64,000 nt of DNA. Source: Ailurus styani (Eukaryota > Chordata > Mammalia > Carnivora > Ailuridae). This document shows, in pieces, positions 34,663 through 46,108 of the stretch. The first letter of the stretch is position 1; every line of letters starts with the position of its first letter. The stretch lies in contig LNAC01001215.1 in assembly GCA_002007465.1 (NCBI GenBank), forward strand, positions 129,540-193,539. Direction: 5' to 3'. The notes below the pieces were generated by a model. That model was not told the origin of the DNA. It was given only the letters and a program-made list of their open reading frames with translations, and did no database searches. The position numbers were made by a program, and so were the translations under genes.

Positions 34663-34790
34663 GCATTTCAAAGACTTCTTGACTATGGTCTAGTCATCTT
34701 TGTTTCCTAAGAGAACCTCCATATGGTGCCCGACTCACAGGAGACACTCCTGTATATTTAAGGAATAAATGACCAAGTCCATCCTTCCTT
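34663..34790 (+). mobile_element. Possible L2 3' tail, sense
   Basis: TGTTTCCTAAGAGAACCTCC, then GACTCACAGGAGACACTCCT and AAGGAATAAATGACC resemble 'TATCCCCAGCGCCTAG...GGCGCTCAATAAA' of L2. Weak. Confidence 0.35.
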
Positions 34791-34878
34791 CCTTCCTTCT
34801 CTTTTAAAATTTAAGTATATTAGAAATGTAGAAGGAAACATCAATGTACAAAAGAATACTAGAAGTTTTCTCACATGT

Positions 34879-35078
34879 GGGGTGCCCGAGTGGGTGGCTC
34901 AGTTGAGAAGCATTCAACTCTCCATTTAGGCTCAGGTCATGATCTCAGGGTCCTGAGATTAAGCCCAGTATCAGGCTCCATGCTCAGTAGGGAGTCTACT
35001 TAAGATTTTCTCTCTGCCTTGTTCCCCCCCCGCTGTTTCCCCCTCTCTCTTTAAAATAAATAAATAAATCTTTAAAAA
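34879..35078 (+). mobile_element. CAN-SINE, sense, perfect 18-base duplication
   Basis: Head TGGGTGGCTCAGTTGAGAAG, GGTCATGATCTCAGGGTCCT, tail AAATAAATAAATAAATCTTT. Flanked by the perfect direct repeat AGAAGTTTTCTCACATGT (34861-34878 and 35079-35096). The body is of an older sub-type despite the intact flanks. Confidence 0.97.
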
Positions 35079-35096
35079 AGAAGTTTTCTCACATGT

Positions 35097-38000
35097 TGTG
35101 GTCTGTCATTGTCCCCAAATCTTACTTGTTCCCTCCCTATGAAAGTTCACTGATCACTATCTCCACCAGTATTTAGGCCTTTTTTTTCTTTTTTCTTTCT
35201 TAATTCTTAATTTCCCTCATAGCTACCACTGTGGTCTGGAAACTTGTGGTCCATATATAAGTCATTAGGCATGTGAGACATTCATAATTTTTATTTCTTT
35301 GCTTATATTTTCACAGCAAAGTGTTCTTATATCCTAAACACTAATCCTTCACCACAACCATATTCTTTTAATATTTAGTTTTAATAATACAATATAACAA
35401 ATGTTCTACTACAGTGTGTTCTTTTTTGAGGGAAAGGAGAAGGGCCAATAGATAGGAAGATATCGGAACAAAAAAGAAATGTCTAAGATTCAGAAAACAA
35501 CAAAGAAAATAGAACATACTTCTCCACTTCTCTCTTTAATCTAAATTTTGAAATGAGCCTACTTGTGCACTCATTGTATACTGTGTACATTCTCATAAAC
35601 ATACATTCACAGAATGTGAAAAAATTTGGTGAAGTTAGAGGAGTCTAGAAAATCTCTGTGATTATATCATATATTGTTGGCAATGTTAAAGGAAAAAAAC
35701 TGAGGTTTAAGGAAGTGAGTTGTTCACACTGTTGCATTTTCCTCTGAGCATCCCGATACTCAGAATCTGATGCATAATTATGATCAGACACTTTGTACTG
35801 GCAATTAAAAAGTTTCCTACTATTAATCAGTAAAATGCTATTCTGACCTTATGTTTAAAAATTTTAAAAATAATTTACAAATAAACTAAAAAATCATAAT
35901 AATGAAATGTTTGCTCTTATTGCACATAATTTTTGATAATTGAGTAAATTTTTGCGACTTTTTTACTTTATAGTCTACTGTGATTTCTGCAATTTTATTA
36001 TATTTTACAAATAGCTGAATGCTTCTAGCAGAGCACAGTCTGAAAAGCCACATAATCTGTTTTCCAGTCAGTTCTCAAGCATATTGGAGGCATAAAATCC
36101 TAGGTTTCTAACAGTGTGTGTATGGTAGACAGATAAGAGCAGAAGGGCTCTGATGAATCCTGTTTGACTACTCAGTATTATTTCTACCAGTCAGTTGTGA
36201 AGTTATTGAAATACTTAACAATATTGATTTTGGACATTTTGGGGAGCCTCAAATTTAAGTCCCGGGTGAGTTTAAATCAGTACTGAACAAGAGGTAGGAA
36301 TCCTTGATGTTGATCCTGGCTCTGCTATGAACTGGATATGCAAAATCGACTTTAAATCACCTTTACTAACTTGAATACATAAATCAAAATGCTCATGACT
36401 CCTTCTATATTTTAGGTCAGTGAGTTGATGAGAATATACTTAATTTGGGTGATGGTAGTGCCACCAATGTTTTAGTGGGTTGGCTGTTCTCCAATCATCC
36501 TATAATTAATTCTCCAGTCCCTTCCTCTGTTGTGTTTTTTCTAACTCTCAGAAATTGTTTGACTTTGAGAGACTGATTACAGGTATTTTGATTCTGTAAG
36601 GTACATCCTAGAGATGCTGTAGGAACTCAGAAGTTTAGATAAAGTTAGGCTTGACTTTGGCCGAAAGTTACTTTCATATTATATTTATTTGAAATTATGT
36701 TAGAAAAGTAGACTTGATAAATGTAAACCTGACTGAAAAATTCAGTCTGTATCCAGATGTGCAATAAAAATGTAATTTCTTTCTTTCACATCGTTTATCT
36801 GACCCCCATAATGAGCTTCCCCCAAGAGGGTTGCCCAAAAAACCCTTACAACAGTCTGGTTTAAATAAACTGTCGGAGAGATGATTATTTTAAGGGAATG
36901 TCCATCCTCCTCTATTTCTTCTCCTTAAAGATGAAAAAATGGGAAGAATATGATTATGAGAAAATAGTTTTACCTTTTACACTTGAAAACTGAGCATTGC
37001 ACCCATGCCTTATTTCTTTCAGTGACTGTGTTTCTAGATCCTTATCTTTGTTCTATTGATTTGACTTCGTTGCCCCGAGGTAATTTTGAATAATATAGAT
37101 GGTAGCTCACAGTTCTTAGCAGAAAGATGCTAACTTGGAATTTCAGCAATACTGGAAGCCTGATACTTAGATCCAAGCCACTACTTACCATTATATGGGA
37201 AAGTTTAGCATACTTAGTGGGAAACTGCAAGTAAAGCAGAGAGCTAATATTTTGCACAATAGTATTTCAATTTATTGTTTATATTGGGAAAAAGATGTTT
37301 AATTGGAACAAAGATGGTATAGGATTGCTAAGTAATGTTTTAATGATAGATTAATGTATGTCCATATATACATACATGTATTTGTGTTTGTACAATTAGT
37401 CACACAAAAACTATATTCAATTTTCCAAATTTTCTGAAAGTAAATCCTTATTATTGCCATTGAGAGGCAAAGTGCAAGTAGATACTCTTGTGCTAACAGC
37501 TCATGAGAGAAACTGAATTATTACCTATGGGATTTTTCGTTCTCACTAAGCCAAAATAGCTGCCTTCTACACTGAAAATATAAAAACTGCTAGAGTCTAT
37601 CTAATGCTGTTTTTTTTTTTTTAAGGTTAAAAACTAGGGAAGCCTGTCAAATTTCATTTTTGTATTATAAAATTATTTTATCCTGGTATAAAATTATATG
37701 GAATAATCTTAGAAGAAGGCAGTAAGGTCTGTTTTAAATTACATTATTTTTTTCTTTCCTTTTAAAATGGAGACAGAAACTCTTGAAATGATTTCTCATG
37801 TAATCACCTATTTTTGTATGTATCATTTATCAGTCTCTAATGTATATGCCAAAAACGTGTTCAGTCTGTTCATCATATTAAACAATTTAATAAAAAGTGA
37901 ATGCTTTTAATTATGAACATTGGATTTTACTTTACATTGATTCATGATGCTATGAAGACTAGTGAACAAGGAAACATTTAATAATCATTTTGCTAGAAGT

Positions 38001-39739
38001 ATATTGTAGATGGAGTTTAGGAGAGGATCACAGAATAAATAAATCGATAATATAAATCATGTAAAAAATATAAACTGCCTTTGAAAATGTCCAATTTTAT
38101 TAACACATCTCATTGAGAATCTGGTCGAGAATTTATTTTAAACAGGTATCCAATTTATGTAAAAAGCATATTGTAAAGAAAGAGATACTCAAGTATAAAA
38201 ACAAAACATAAAGAAAACATTCTAAAACTATGGAGGAGTTTTTTCCAAAACCTAACAAAATTATACATGTAGCTATCTTTTTTAATTCAGAAATCCCATT
38301 TCTGAAGGTGCAATGGCAAAAACATAAAATTATATTTGAGCTTTATTTTTTTATGTAAAAAATTGAAAACTAGGACATGGATGTAAGTAAGGATTCTGTT
38401 TTATGTTTTTTGACTTTGAAATCATGTATATTGACATAATTCAAAAGCAAAATAAAAGAACAAAACAATTGTTAAAATTGAAAATAATGAAGTGAAGACT
38501 AACTATATATAAACTTGGTGGCATTAATTCCACTAAGAATTATATTTGCGAACTAAATATATATTTGACTCTAGTTCTAGTGAGATAAACCCTATAGTTA
38601 AAAAGGATGGAAAATAAATATTAAATTTCATGTATTAACCCCATTATTTAATTATTTCTAAATGGGTTTTGGAATATTATATAAATATGCATATGTGGGT
38701 AGATACATATAGAGAAATAGGTGAGAAAAAATCATGTCCTTGTTAATATCATATCAGGAATCAATTTTCCAAGTGGAAAATATATGCAAATATAAAATCC
38801 AAGCAGTCAAGCAGATTCTGTAATCTTGAATTTCAACTTACCTTTTTCCAAAAAAATTACATATTTCCAACTCTGTTCATTGCAAAGGCCTAGAATCAAT
38901 GCTAATCCAGAAAAATAAGTGGTCCAAACACCCAGATAATTGGTTTTAAGTAGAATTCTGTAAAATTCTTACCTATTATCTCCCTGAATATTTTCTCTGC
39001 CTTCTGTAACTCTGACAAGATGTATGGAACTTTCCTCTTAATCACTTCACTAAGTTAACAAAACTAAATACATCACTTGAGTTTTATTGGTCAGTGTAGG
39101 TAATGTGAATTTGAGCTGTGTATCTACACAGAGACCAACTTGTGAATACAAAGTTTCAAATATTTATTTTGTTTTTATTCATTGTGCTCTGACTAGCTCC
39201 AAATAACTTTTGTGAAATTCCCTGAAGATAGGGGATGGAGTAGATTTATTTCCGGGCCACTGTTAAGTGGTAGGTGGTACTTTTAGTTCCTATTCTTGTC
39301 AAGAGGGTGTCTTACCTTAGATTTTGCAACATATAACATGTCCTGAATATTATATTTTTTCCTGCATGTTCCTCAGGTTTGTGACCACAAATCTCAAATT
39401 CACAATATTTGTGGAATATCTTCAAAAACCATTTTAGTATTCAGTTTATTGTTCTGAGTCATTTCTATATTTTGGTCTGATAATTTTTTATTATATTGTC
39501 AACATTCAGGTATTTTAAGAAGGTTTTTTTTTTCAATATTTCTCAATACATTAAGGTTTTTCTAGTGGAGCTAACACTCAAACATTAGCCCACCACATTA
39601 CTAGGAATAGAATTATAGATAAAACTATATATAATAAATGTTCAAAGTACCCTTTGAGTTTTTAACATTATTTATCACACCTTTCCACAGAAATTTTATT
39701 TAGGTTGTTTGAGCCAGTTCTTTCTTCATGTTATGCTTT
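35097..39739. other. 4.6 kb without any recognised element
   Basis: The longest stretch here in which I recognise neither transposons nor simple repeats. AT-rich; no open frame above about 72 codons and no CpG-rich segment. It contains no CAN-SINE, although such copies occur about every 2.4 kb on average in this window. It may hold old unrecognisable repeats or conserved non-coding sequence; I cannot tell which. Confidence 0.4.
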
Positions 39740-39753
39740 TATTCCTTTTTTTA

Positions 39754-39963
39754 TTTTTTTTTATTTTTATTTTTTATAAAGATTTTATTTATTTATTTGA
39801 CAGAGAGAGATCACAAGTAGGCAGAGAGGCAGGCAGAGAGAGAGAGGAGGAAGCAGGCTCCCCGCTGAGCAGGGAGCCCTATGCGGGCCTCTATCCCAGG
39901 ACCCTGAGATCATGACCTGAGCCGAAGGCAGAGGCTTTAACCCACTGAGCCACCCAGGCGCCC
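39754..39963 (-). mobile_element. CAN-SINE, young mustelid-like type, antisense
   Basis: Both diagnostic words present, head CCACCCAGGCGCCC intact. A 14-base target-site duplication TATTCCTTTTTTTA (39740-39753 and 39964-39977) is perfect, with a long T-rich tail. The short open frame over it is a shadow. Confidence 0.97.
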
Positions 39964-40019
39964 TATTCCTTTTTTTAAAACCACATTAAATATACCTTTT
40001 TCTTTAAGTCATTGAATGA

Positions 40020-40580
40020 CAAATACTTATTCATTCAGCTAATATGCATCAAAGACAGTTACAGGATCCAGGACTAAAATGCCTAAGAAAAAGTAAAAAA
40101 TCCCTGTCCTAAGAAGTTCAAATTCTTATCATGGAAACAAAAGACAACAAAATAATAAGTAAAATATCTGGTATGTTTGAAAATAGTTAAGGGATAAGGT
40201 GAAAAACATGGGTGGAAAAAGTAATAGACAGGTAGAGAGAATTGACGGGCAGAGAGAATAGAGAGAATGGTGTTTAGATAGAGGGCTCAGTAGCTGGAAC
40301 TGAGTAAATCAGAAAAAAATTAGCATACAATACCAGAAAGACAAGAGCAAGCAGAACTGTAGAGGTGTCTGGCCATTATAAAGAGTGGAGGATTTTGAAT
40401 AAGGAGGTAACATTATTTAACTCACATTTAACAGAAGCACACTGAATGGTGTATTACGAACAGACAGCAAGGGACAAAGATAAATTCAGATACGTCTGGT
40501 AGCATGTTTTATAATGTACTCTCAGTAATATTTGCTGGTGACTTGGATCAGGGTTGTAGCTACAGAGGTGAAGAGAAGTG
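40020..40580 (-). mobile_element. L2 3' portion, antisense
   Basis: Reads as a reverse-complemented L2 3' end: ACTTATTCATTCAGCTAATA, AATCCCTGTCCTAAGAAGTT, AATAAGTAAAATATCTGG, AGGATTTTGAATAAGG, and GGTGACTTGGATCAGGGTTG near the right edge. It spans over 500 bases, the longest single L2 piece here. The minus-strand 77-codon frame (40454-40687) overlaps it and is not a gene. Confidence 0.75.
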
Positions 40581-41239
40581 GTTAAATAAGGAAACATTTG
40601 TTTAAAAGCCAAGAGTAAGGGATACACATTGGAATCAGAGTTTCTTAAATTCCTTTCATATACTGGATCACCTCCATAATTTGCCAATTGTTCAAGATCT
40701 ATATGTCTAAAAGCATGAATGCAATCTATCCCTCAACAATTTGACCTACCATGTGTTTAAGGTTGGTCCCTCTACATTCTTTCTGGTTTTCACATCTAAG
40801 TAGATGATTAGACTCTACCTTTTGTTGACTCTAACTTCTGAGATGTTTCCGGTAGCAGTTTCTTACTTTACACACTCAAACTCTAGTCAAATTTTTGGAT
40901 TTATCAGGACTTTTATAACAATTTTCTAATTTCCAGTTTTAACCATTCAGATCATTTCTTCTCTACTCTTAGCATATCAAATTCTCAAAATTCTGCTTAT
41001 TTAATTAATTTCTTTAATGGGTCTTCATACCTAAATCTAATCTCTTTAAAAAACTATGTAAGGCCTGATGGTTTTAGGCTGATAAAATTACTACTTGTTG
41101 GGCTGGGTAAAAGTCACAATGTGGGGAATAGGGCAAAGAGGAGAGTGCGTACCTGTTCTTATATCTATCTATATATTTAACTATCTCTGGGTGAGTTTTC
41201 CACCAGATTGATAGCATAAATTGGTTGAATAGGTAGGTG
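40581..41239. other. No recognised feature
   Basis: Ordinary AT-rich DNA. Around 40900-41045 an L2-like sense texture (CAGATCATTTCTTCTC) is possible but not supported. Confidence 0.35.
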
Positions 41240-41256
41240 GTCTCCTATATTTCTTT

Positions 41257-41445
41257 TTTTTTAATATTTATTTTTGTCAGAGAGAGAGAAAGAGAGCACA
41301 AGCAGGCAGAGTGGCAGGCAGAGGCAGAGGGAGAAGCAGGCTCCCCACCGAGCAAGGAGCCCAATGCAGGACTTGATCCCAGGACCCTGGGATCATGACC
41401 TGAGCCAAAGGCAGACACTTAAAGACTGAACCACCCAGGCATCCC
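41257..41445 (-). mobile_element. CAN-SINE, antisense, older type
   Basis: Poly-T, AATATTTATTTTTGTCAGAG tail, GGGATCATGACCTGAGCCAA, head GAACCACCCAGGCATCCC. Imperfect flanks TCTCCTATATTTCTTT (from 41241) and TCTGCCTATAATTCTTT (from 41448). Confidence 0.94.
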
Positions 41446-41491
41446 ACTCTGCCTATAATTCTTTAGTTGGTCCCTAAAGCTAGAAGTTTTT

Positions 41492-41687
41492 GTTTTTGTT
41501 TTTAAAGATTTTATTTATTTCACAGAGGGAGAGAGATCACAAGTAGGCTGAGAGGCAGACAGAGAGAGAGGAGGAAGCAGGCTCCCTGCTGAGCAGAGAG
41601 CCCGATGTGGGCCTCCATCCCAGGACCCTGAGATCATGACCTGAGCTGAAGGCAGAGGCTTTAACCCACTGAGCCACCCAGGCGCCC
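41492..41687 (-). mobile_element. CAN-SINE, young mustelid-like type, antisense
   Basis: Diagnostic tail and head words present. Perfect 16-base target-site duplication AAAGCTAGAAGTTTTT (41476-41491 and 41688-41703). Tail contains a TTTTTGTTTTTG variation. It follows an older antisense SINE by only 46 bases. Confidence 0.97.
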
Positions 41688-41928
41688 AAAGCTAGAAGTT
41701 TTTTTATATCATCTCAAGCATCTGGAAATATGATTCATTCCTTAAATGAAAGTTAAAATTCAATTTCCTAACTAAAGATTCCTCTCACAGAATTTTGTTG
41801 GTTATTATTATATCATTGGGCTTACACTCTAATGTCTTCTTTACTGTGATTTATACACCTTTACCAGTTATTTCTCTAACAGAATATTCTTGGACCAAAC
41901 CCATTCAACAACTGATTCAATGTCTGTG

Positions 41929-41943
41929 TCTTTCTTTCTTTCT

Positions 41944-42019
<76 letters not shown>

Positions 42020-42060
42020 TTTCTTTCTTTTTCTTTTTCTTTCTTTTTCTTTTTCTTTCT

Positions 42061-42120
<60 letters not shown>

Positions 42121-42152
42121 TCCTTCCTTCCTTCCTTCCTTCCTTTCCCTTT
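41929..42152. repeat. 224-base uninterrupted pyrimidine tract, (CTTT)n-based
   Basis: From 41929 to 42152 there is not one purine. The core is (CTTT)n, with TTTTC variants near 42018-42060 and a (CTTC)n end at 42121-42146. The mirror-symmetric parts can form intramolecular triplex (H-DNA). Long open frames on both strands here (poly-Phe/Ser/Leu and poly-Lys/Glu/Arg) exist only because the tract cannot encode stops in those frames. Confidence 0.98.
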
Positions 42153-42873
42153 GAAATGGCATTCACTGAAAATTTACTCATGTAATATTTGTACTGAAGT
42201 ATCATATAAAATAGTAGAATATTTTTTTTATCTCAAATATTTAAAAGATAAAGTACTATGGAGTGTTTTTACATTAAATATTATTTATCTAGGATTTAAA
42301 AATGTGGAACAAAGCTTACTCCTGGCCTGTTTATTGACTCAGTCTTCTAGTCTGTGGGTAGAGGACATTAATTTAATTCTGATTACATCATGGGGGAAAA
42401 AAAATTGGTAGCTTCTGAATTTACCTATCTTGCTTTCCATTGAAGGTAATCTATTTTAACAAACTATAAATTTAGACAGTTTTCCTTTTTTTCCCCAAAA
42501 ATCTCTCATAGTAGATCCACAGATTTAAGTGTGACCCATTTGCTCTTCCAAGACTCGTTTCATTATGCCAATGTGTTCTCCAAGCTACCAAATACAGAAT
42601 CCTAAATAGAACAAGCCTGTTGTCTTGAGACTGCTCTGAGATTATTTATATTTTAAAAATTCACTTAAATACATGCAAAATATTGACTTTTTATTCTTTA
42701 TATATTTTATATTGTCAGCATTTTGGTAATAAAAACTCAGTGCTGTAGCATAGCCATTTAGTGCTAAAATGAATTTATTTGGAAAGAAGATGACATCTCA
42801 TTTTATCTAGGCTTTTCTCATGCCTCTACTTATAACTAGCACTTTTTATCTAAATAAAGAGAAATATACTTCC
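42153..42873. other. No recognised feature
   Basis: AT-rich single-copy-looking DNA. Confidence 0.4.
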
Positions 42874-43274
42874 TATATTAGTTTGCTAGGGCTGAAATAG
42901 AAAATACCACAGACTGGATGACTCAAACAACAAAATGTATTTTCCTACAGTATGGAAGCTAGAAGTCCAAAATCAAGGTATTAGCAGGTTTGGTTTCTTC
43001 CAACACCTCTCTCCTTAGCTTCTGGATTGCTGCCTTCTGGTTACATCACATGGTCACTCCTCAGTGTGCAAATATGTCTGCTGTCTCCTTTTGTGTGTCC
43101 AAATTTCCTGTTCTTATGAGGACACCAGTTGAATTGGATTAAGCCCCACTCTAGTGGTCTCATTTTAAATAAGTCACGACTTTAAAGACTCCATCTCTAA
43201 ATACCATCAGATTTGGAGCTGTATTAGGGCTTCAACATATGAATTTGGGGAGATGTTCAATTTATCCCATAACA
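42874..43274 (-). mobile_element. Solo MLT1-type (MaLR/ERVL) LTR, antisense, near full length
   Basis: Both LTR ends are readable: TATATTAGTTTGCTAGGGCT at the left and TTTATCCCATAACA at the right. Between are AGGACACCAGTTGAATTGGA, GTCTCATTTTAAATAAGTCA and GGGCTTCAACATATGAATTT, all in the order of a reverse-complemented MLT1 LTR. No retroviral internal region is next to it. Target-site duplication not evident. Confidence 0.88.
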
Positions 43275-44190
43275 CCTCTCTTGTTGATGATTTTGATTTC
43301 TTGCCCTTCAATCAGTAAAAAATTAACATTTATAAACTCACCTTCAACAAGGGTCTCAAATACTTAAAACTTCTTGCTAAAGCTTAATTTATTTGATATA
43401 TTTTAGTTATACAGTGTCATGTTATAAATATGTAACTGCTAAGCGTAAACTGGTGTTTAGAGGACAAGTTGAGATAAAGGAAGGAAAAGCTAAAATTATC
43501 TGGGAAAATAAAGTAAATTTAGAATAAAAGAGATGCATGTTAAATGTTTTCCATTTCACTTAATTTGGGCCTTATGTTTTTAATATTTTTACCTGACAAA
43601 ATCATGTACTCAAACACTAATAGGCAAGTTTTATTGTTTATTTGTTTGTTGATTGCAAAAGCAATCTCTAATCTTTTCAACCTTTTAAAACTGTTCAGGG
43701 CAATTAAGCCCTAGAAACCCAGAAACAAGGCCAGAATGTGGAGTGCTCAATTTGCATATTCAAATTCCCAATTATGTGCATAGTAATATGCAAATAAGCC
43801 TTATTTTCTCTTGACTAAGAACTTTATGGTAGGAAAATTGCCTATTTGTCCTTGCAGAAAACCAGACATGAACAACAAACCTTCCCCCTATAAATGATGA
43901 GACTGAGGAGTTCTGTTTTTCTGAGAACTACTTATCTGTGAGATCCCAACTCTTCATATTAAACTGCAACAGAAGAAAAATATAGTACTCTAAATATTTG
44001 TTGTTTTCTCTAAATATACATTTGTGTGTGCATATACACATGCATATGCATGCACATATAATTGTGTCTGTGTGTACACATTTTCATAATTTCTAGACAG
44101 CTCAAAATATAACAAATCCTGATATACAGTTATTGGGAGGGCAGGATGTTGGCCTGGGATTGAATACTGTGCAATATGATACAACTACTT
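43275..44190. other. No recognised feature
   Basis: AT-rich. Holds a TGTGTGTGCATATACACATG-type alternating patch (44020-44080), weakly prone to Z-DNA. No coding signal. Confidence 0.4.
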
Positions 44191-44220
44191 TTAAACATAA
44201 ATATGCATATTTATGTTTAA
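44191..44220. repeat. 30-base perfect palindrome
   Basis: 44191-44205 and 44206-44220 are exact reverse complements with no loop, centred on ATGCAT (core ATATGCATAT). It borders a degraded antisense SINE on its right, so part may belong to that insertion's flank. Confidence 0.95.
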
Positions 44221-44397
44221 CACATTATATATTTATATTTATATTTGAGAGAGAGAGAACAGAGGGCAGGGTCAGAGGGAGAGGGAGAGCGAAACTACTG
44301 CTGAGTGTGGAGCCCTACAGGGGTCTTGATGTCATGACCCTGAGATTAGACCTGAGCTAAAGCCAAGAGTCAGACACTCATCCAACCCAGGCACCCC
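44221..44397 (-). mobile_element. CAN-SINE, antisense, degraded
   Basis: Eroded tail (TTATATTTATATTTGAGAGA), GGAGCCCTACAGGGGTCTTG, TGAGATTAGACCTGAGC and a head lacking several bases (CATCCAACCCAGGCACCCC). One of the oldest SINEs here. Confidence 0.85.
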
Positions 44398-44829
44398 TTA
44401 AACATCTATCTTAAGGACTAACGTTAAGGTCCCCTATAAATATCATTTCCTAGTCAATTATAAATAAGTACAATATAAGTTTAACTTTGAAATTATTAAG
44501 AAAATTGTTTTTCTGAATATTAACATCAACATTATATACCATAAAACATGCAAATACACAAAATAGAGCTAAAATTTATTAATTCTGATAAGTGATTTAA
44601 GGTTTTCCAGTCTAAAATGAGATATAATATTCTCACTTGTAAATATCTAAGTACAGCCTTTGTGTTCAACAATTTCATTTGTAAAGTATTTTGCTAAAGT
44701 ACCATGTCCTATTTTAAATTCTGTGTATGAACTTCATTCATTTGTTCGTATAGTGTTAAAGTCCAATTTGACCTTGTGCTTCTAAAACTTATATGGATAC
44801 TTCGAGGACAAAGATGTATAAATGATGAG
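44398..44829. other. No recognised feature
   Basis: AT-rich, nothing supported. Confidence 0.4.
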
Positions 44830-45420
44830 AAGCCATTCAGTTGGACCGGGCTGATGGCCAGACTGTTGGCAGTGAGGTCTAGGCCCATCCCTCCATAATT
44901 GGCTGTGTGGCACTGCCGCTGATTCTGCACGCCACACTCCCAGACTCCCTTGCCAACCAGCTTCTGGTTAAGAAAGTTCTGACAGTGAACCTCACTGATG
45001 AAAGATTATAATGCAGAAGGAAGAAAGGACTCTCTTCCTGCTTTGACCTTAGGTCAACTTCTCTCCAGCACAACAAACAATTATAGCTCTAGTCTCCAGC
45101 TTTTGGGGCACTCTTAGCACCAACTTTACCACACGTCCTCAAAGGCACCAACAACATGCTTCAACCCCTCAGTTATCTGGGCCATGCACCTTACTGGTCA
45201 AATAACGAGCTAGATTTACCCCTACCTGGCTATTAACACCTGTTAGGCCAAACGCACTCAGGTAATCAGAGCAGGATCTCTTTGGTGTCCTTGCCACTGT
45301 AGTTTACCAGCGATAGGGCAGCCAGCCTGGAGTTCCAAACACCAGGGGCCAGCTGTGAGGCAATGCCTCTAACAGGTCTGAACACAAACCCCCTGATGAA
45401 TATTTGTCCACTCCAAGGTT
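44830..45420. other. GC-richer block, unclassified, perhaps an ancient repeat
   Basis: Base composition rises clearly (for example GGCACTGCCGCTGATTCTGC, CAGGGGCCAGCTGTGAGGCA), with scattered CpGs. The word order around 44900-44960 (CAGACTCCCTTGCCAACCAG, CTTCTGGTTAAG) reminds me of an old mammalian repeat I cannot name. No exon-like open frame: translations on either strand are short and uninformative. Confidence 0.35.
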
Positions 45421-45560
45421 TTATTAACTCCTCCTCCTCCTTCTTCTGCGTTTCTTCCCTCTCCTTCCTGCCTCCTCCATCCCGCCCTTCATTCCTTCCC
45501 CCTACTCCTCTTATAATCCTCTCTTTTCTCCTTGATTCACACCTTTGATTCACCCCTCCA
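45421..45560. repeat. Pyrimidine-rich low-complexity tract
   Basis: CTCCTCCTCCTTCTTC-type sequence with few purines, directly after the GC-richer block. It explains the lysine/glutamate/arginine-rich minus-strand open frame at 45266-45553. Confidence 0.8.
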
Positions 45561-45944
45561 TATATTATTATTAATTTATTTAAGATGAGTCCTGAATATT
45601 AGAACACTTAAAAGATCTGCAAGTTACCCAAAAGTTTGGCCACGGTTAAAAACTACTACACTATTACTTGCTTTATAGCTTGGGTTTATGAATATTCATT
45701 ACATTTTTAAGAAATGATAAATAAACATAACAAACACAGTAAGACCATGCATGAACTATGGATGGATGTTAGTAATCCAATTTCACACATCTGACTTTCA
45801 AAAAAGGAACAGGAAATGGTCAAGTTTCTTTCCAACAAATTGGCAGACAGCATGGAGAAACTCTTATATAGATAAAGTAATGATTGTGATTAATTATATT
45901 TTAAATCAGTTACTGAGCCAAGAGAAAAATAAGGGAAATATACC
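45561..45944. other. No recognised feature
   Basis: AT-rich, nothing supported. Confidence 0.4.
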
Positions 45945-46108
45945 CTATTTATTTTAGAGAGAGTGTGAGCAGGGGGTGGGAGGAAGGGAAGCCAACTCCC
46001 AGCTGAGCACAGAGCCTGATGCAGGGCTTGATCTCAGGACACTGAGATCATGACCTGAGCTGAAATCAAGAGCCAGAGGCTTAACCAACTGGGTCACCCA
46101 GCTGCCCT
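45945..46108 (-). mobile_element. CAN-SINE, antisense, older type
   Basis: Short tail (TATTTATTTTAGAGAGAGTG), GAGATCATGACCTGAGCTGA, head CTGGGTCACCCAGCTGCCC. The 3' tail is reduced compared with other copies. Confidence 0.92.

Noticed and set aside
41795..42411. Long open frames on both strands (up to 173 codons)
   Set aside because: They are translations of the (CTTT)n/(AAAG)n tract, giving Phe/Ser/Leu or Lys/Glu/Arg runs; no domain and no conservation expected.
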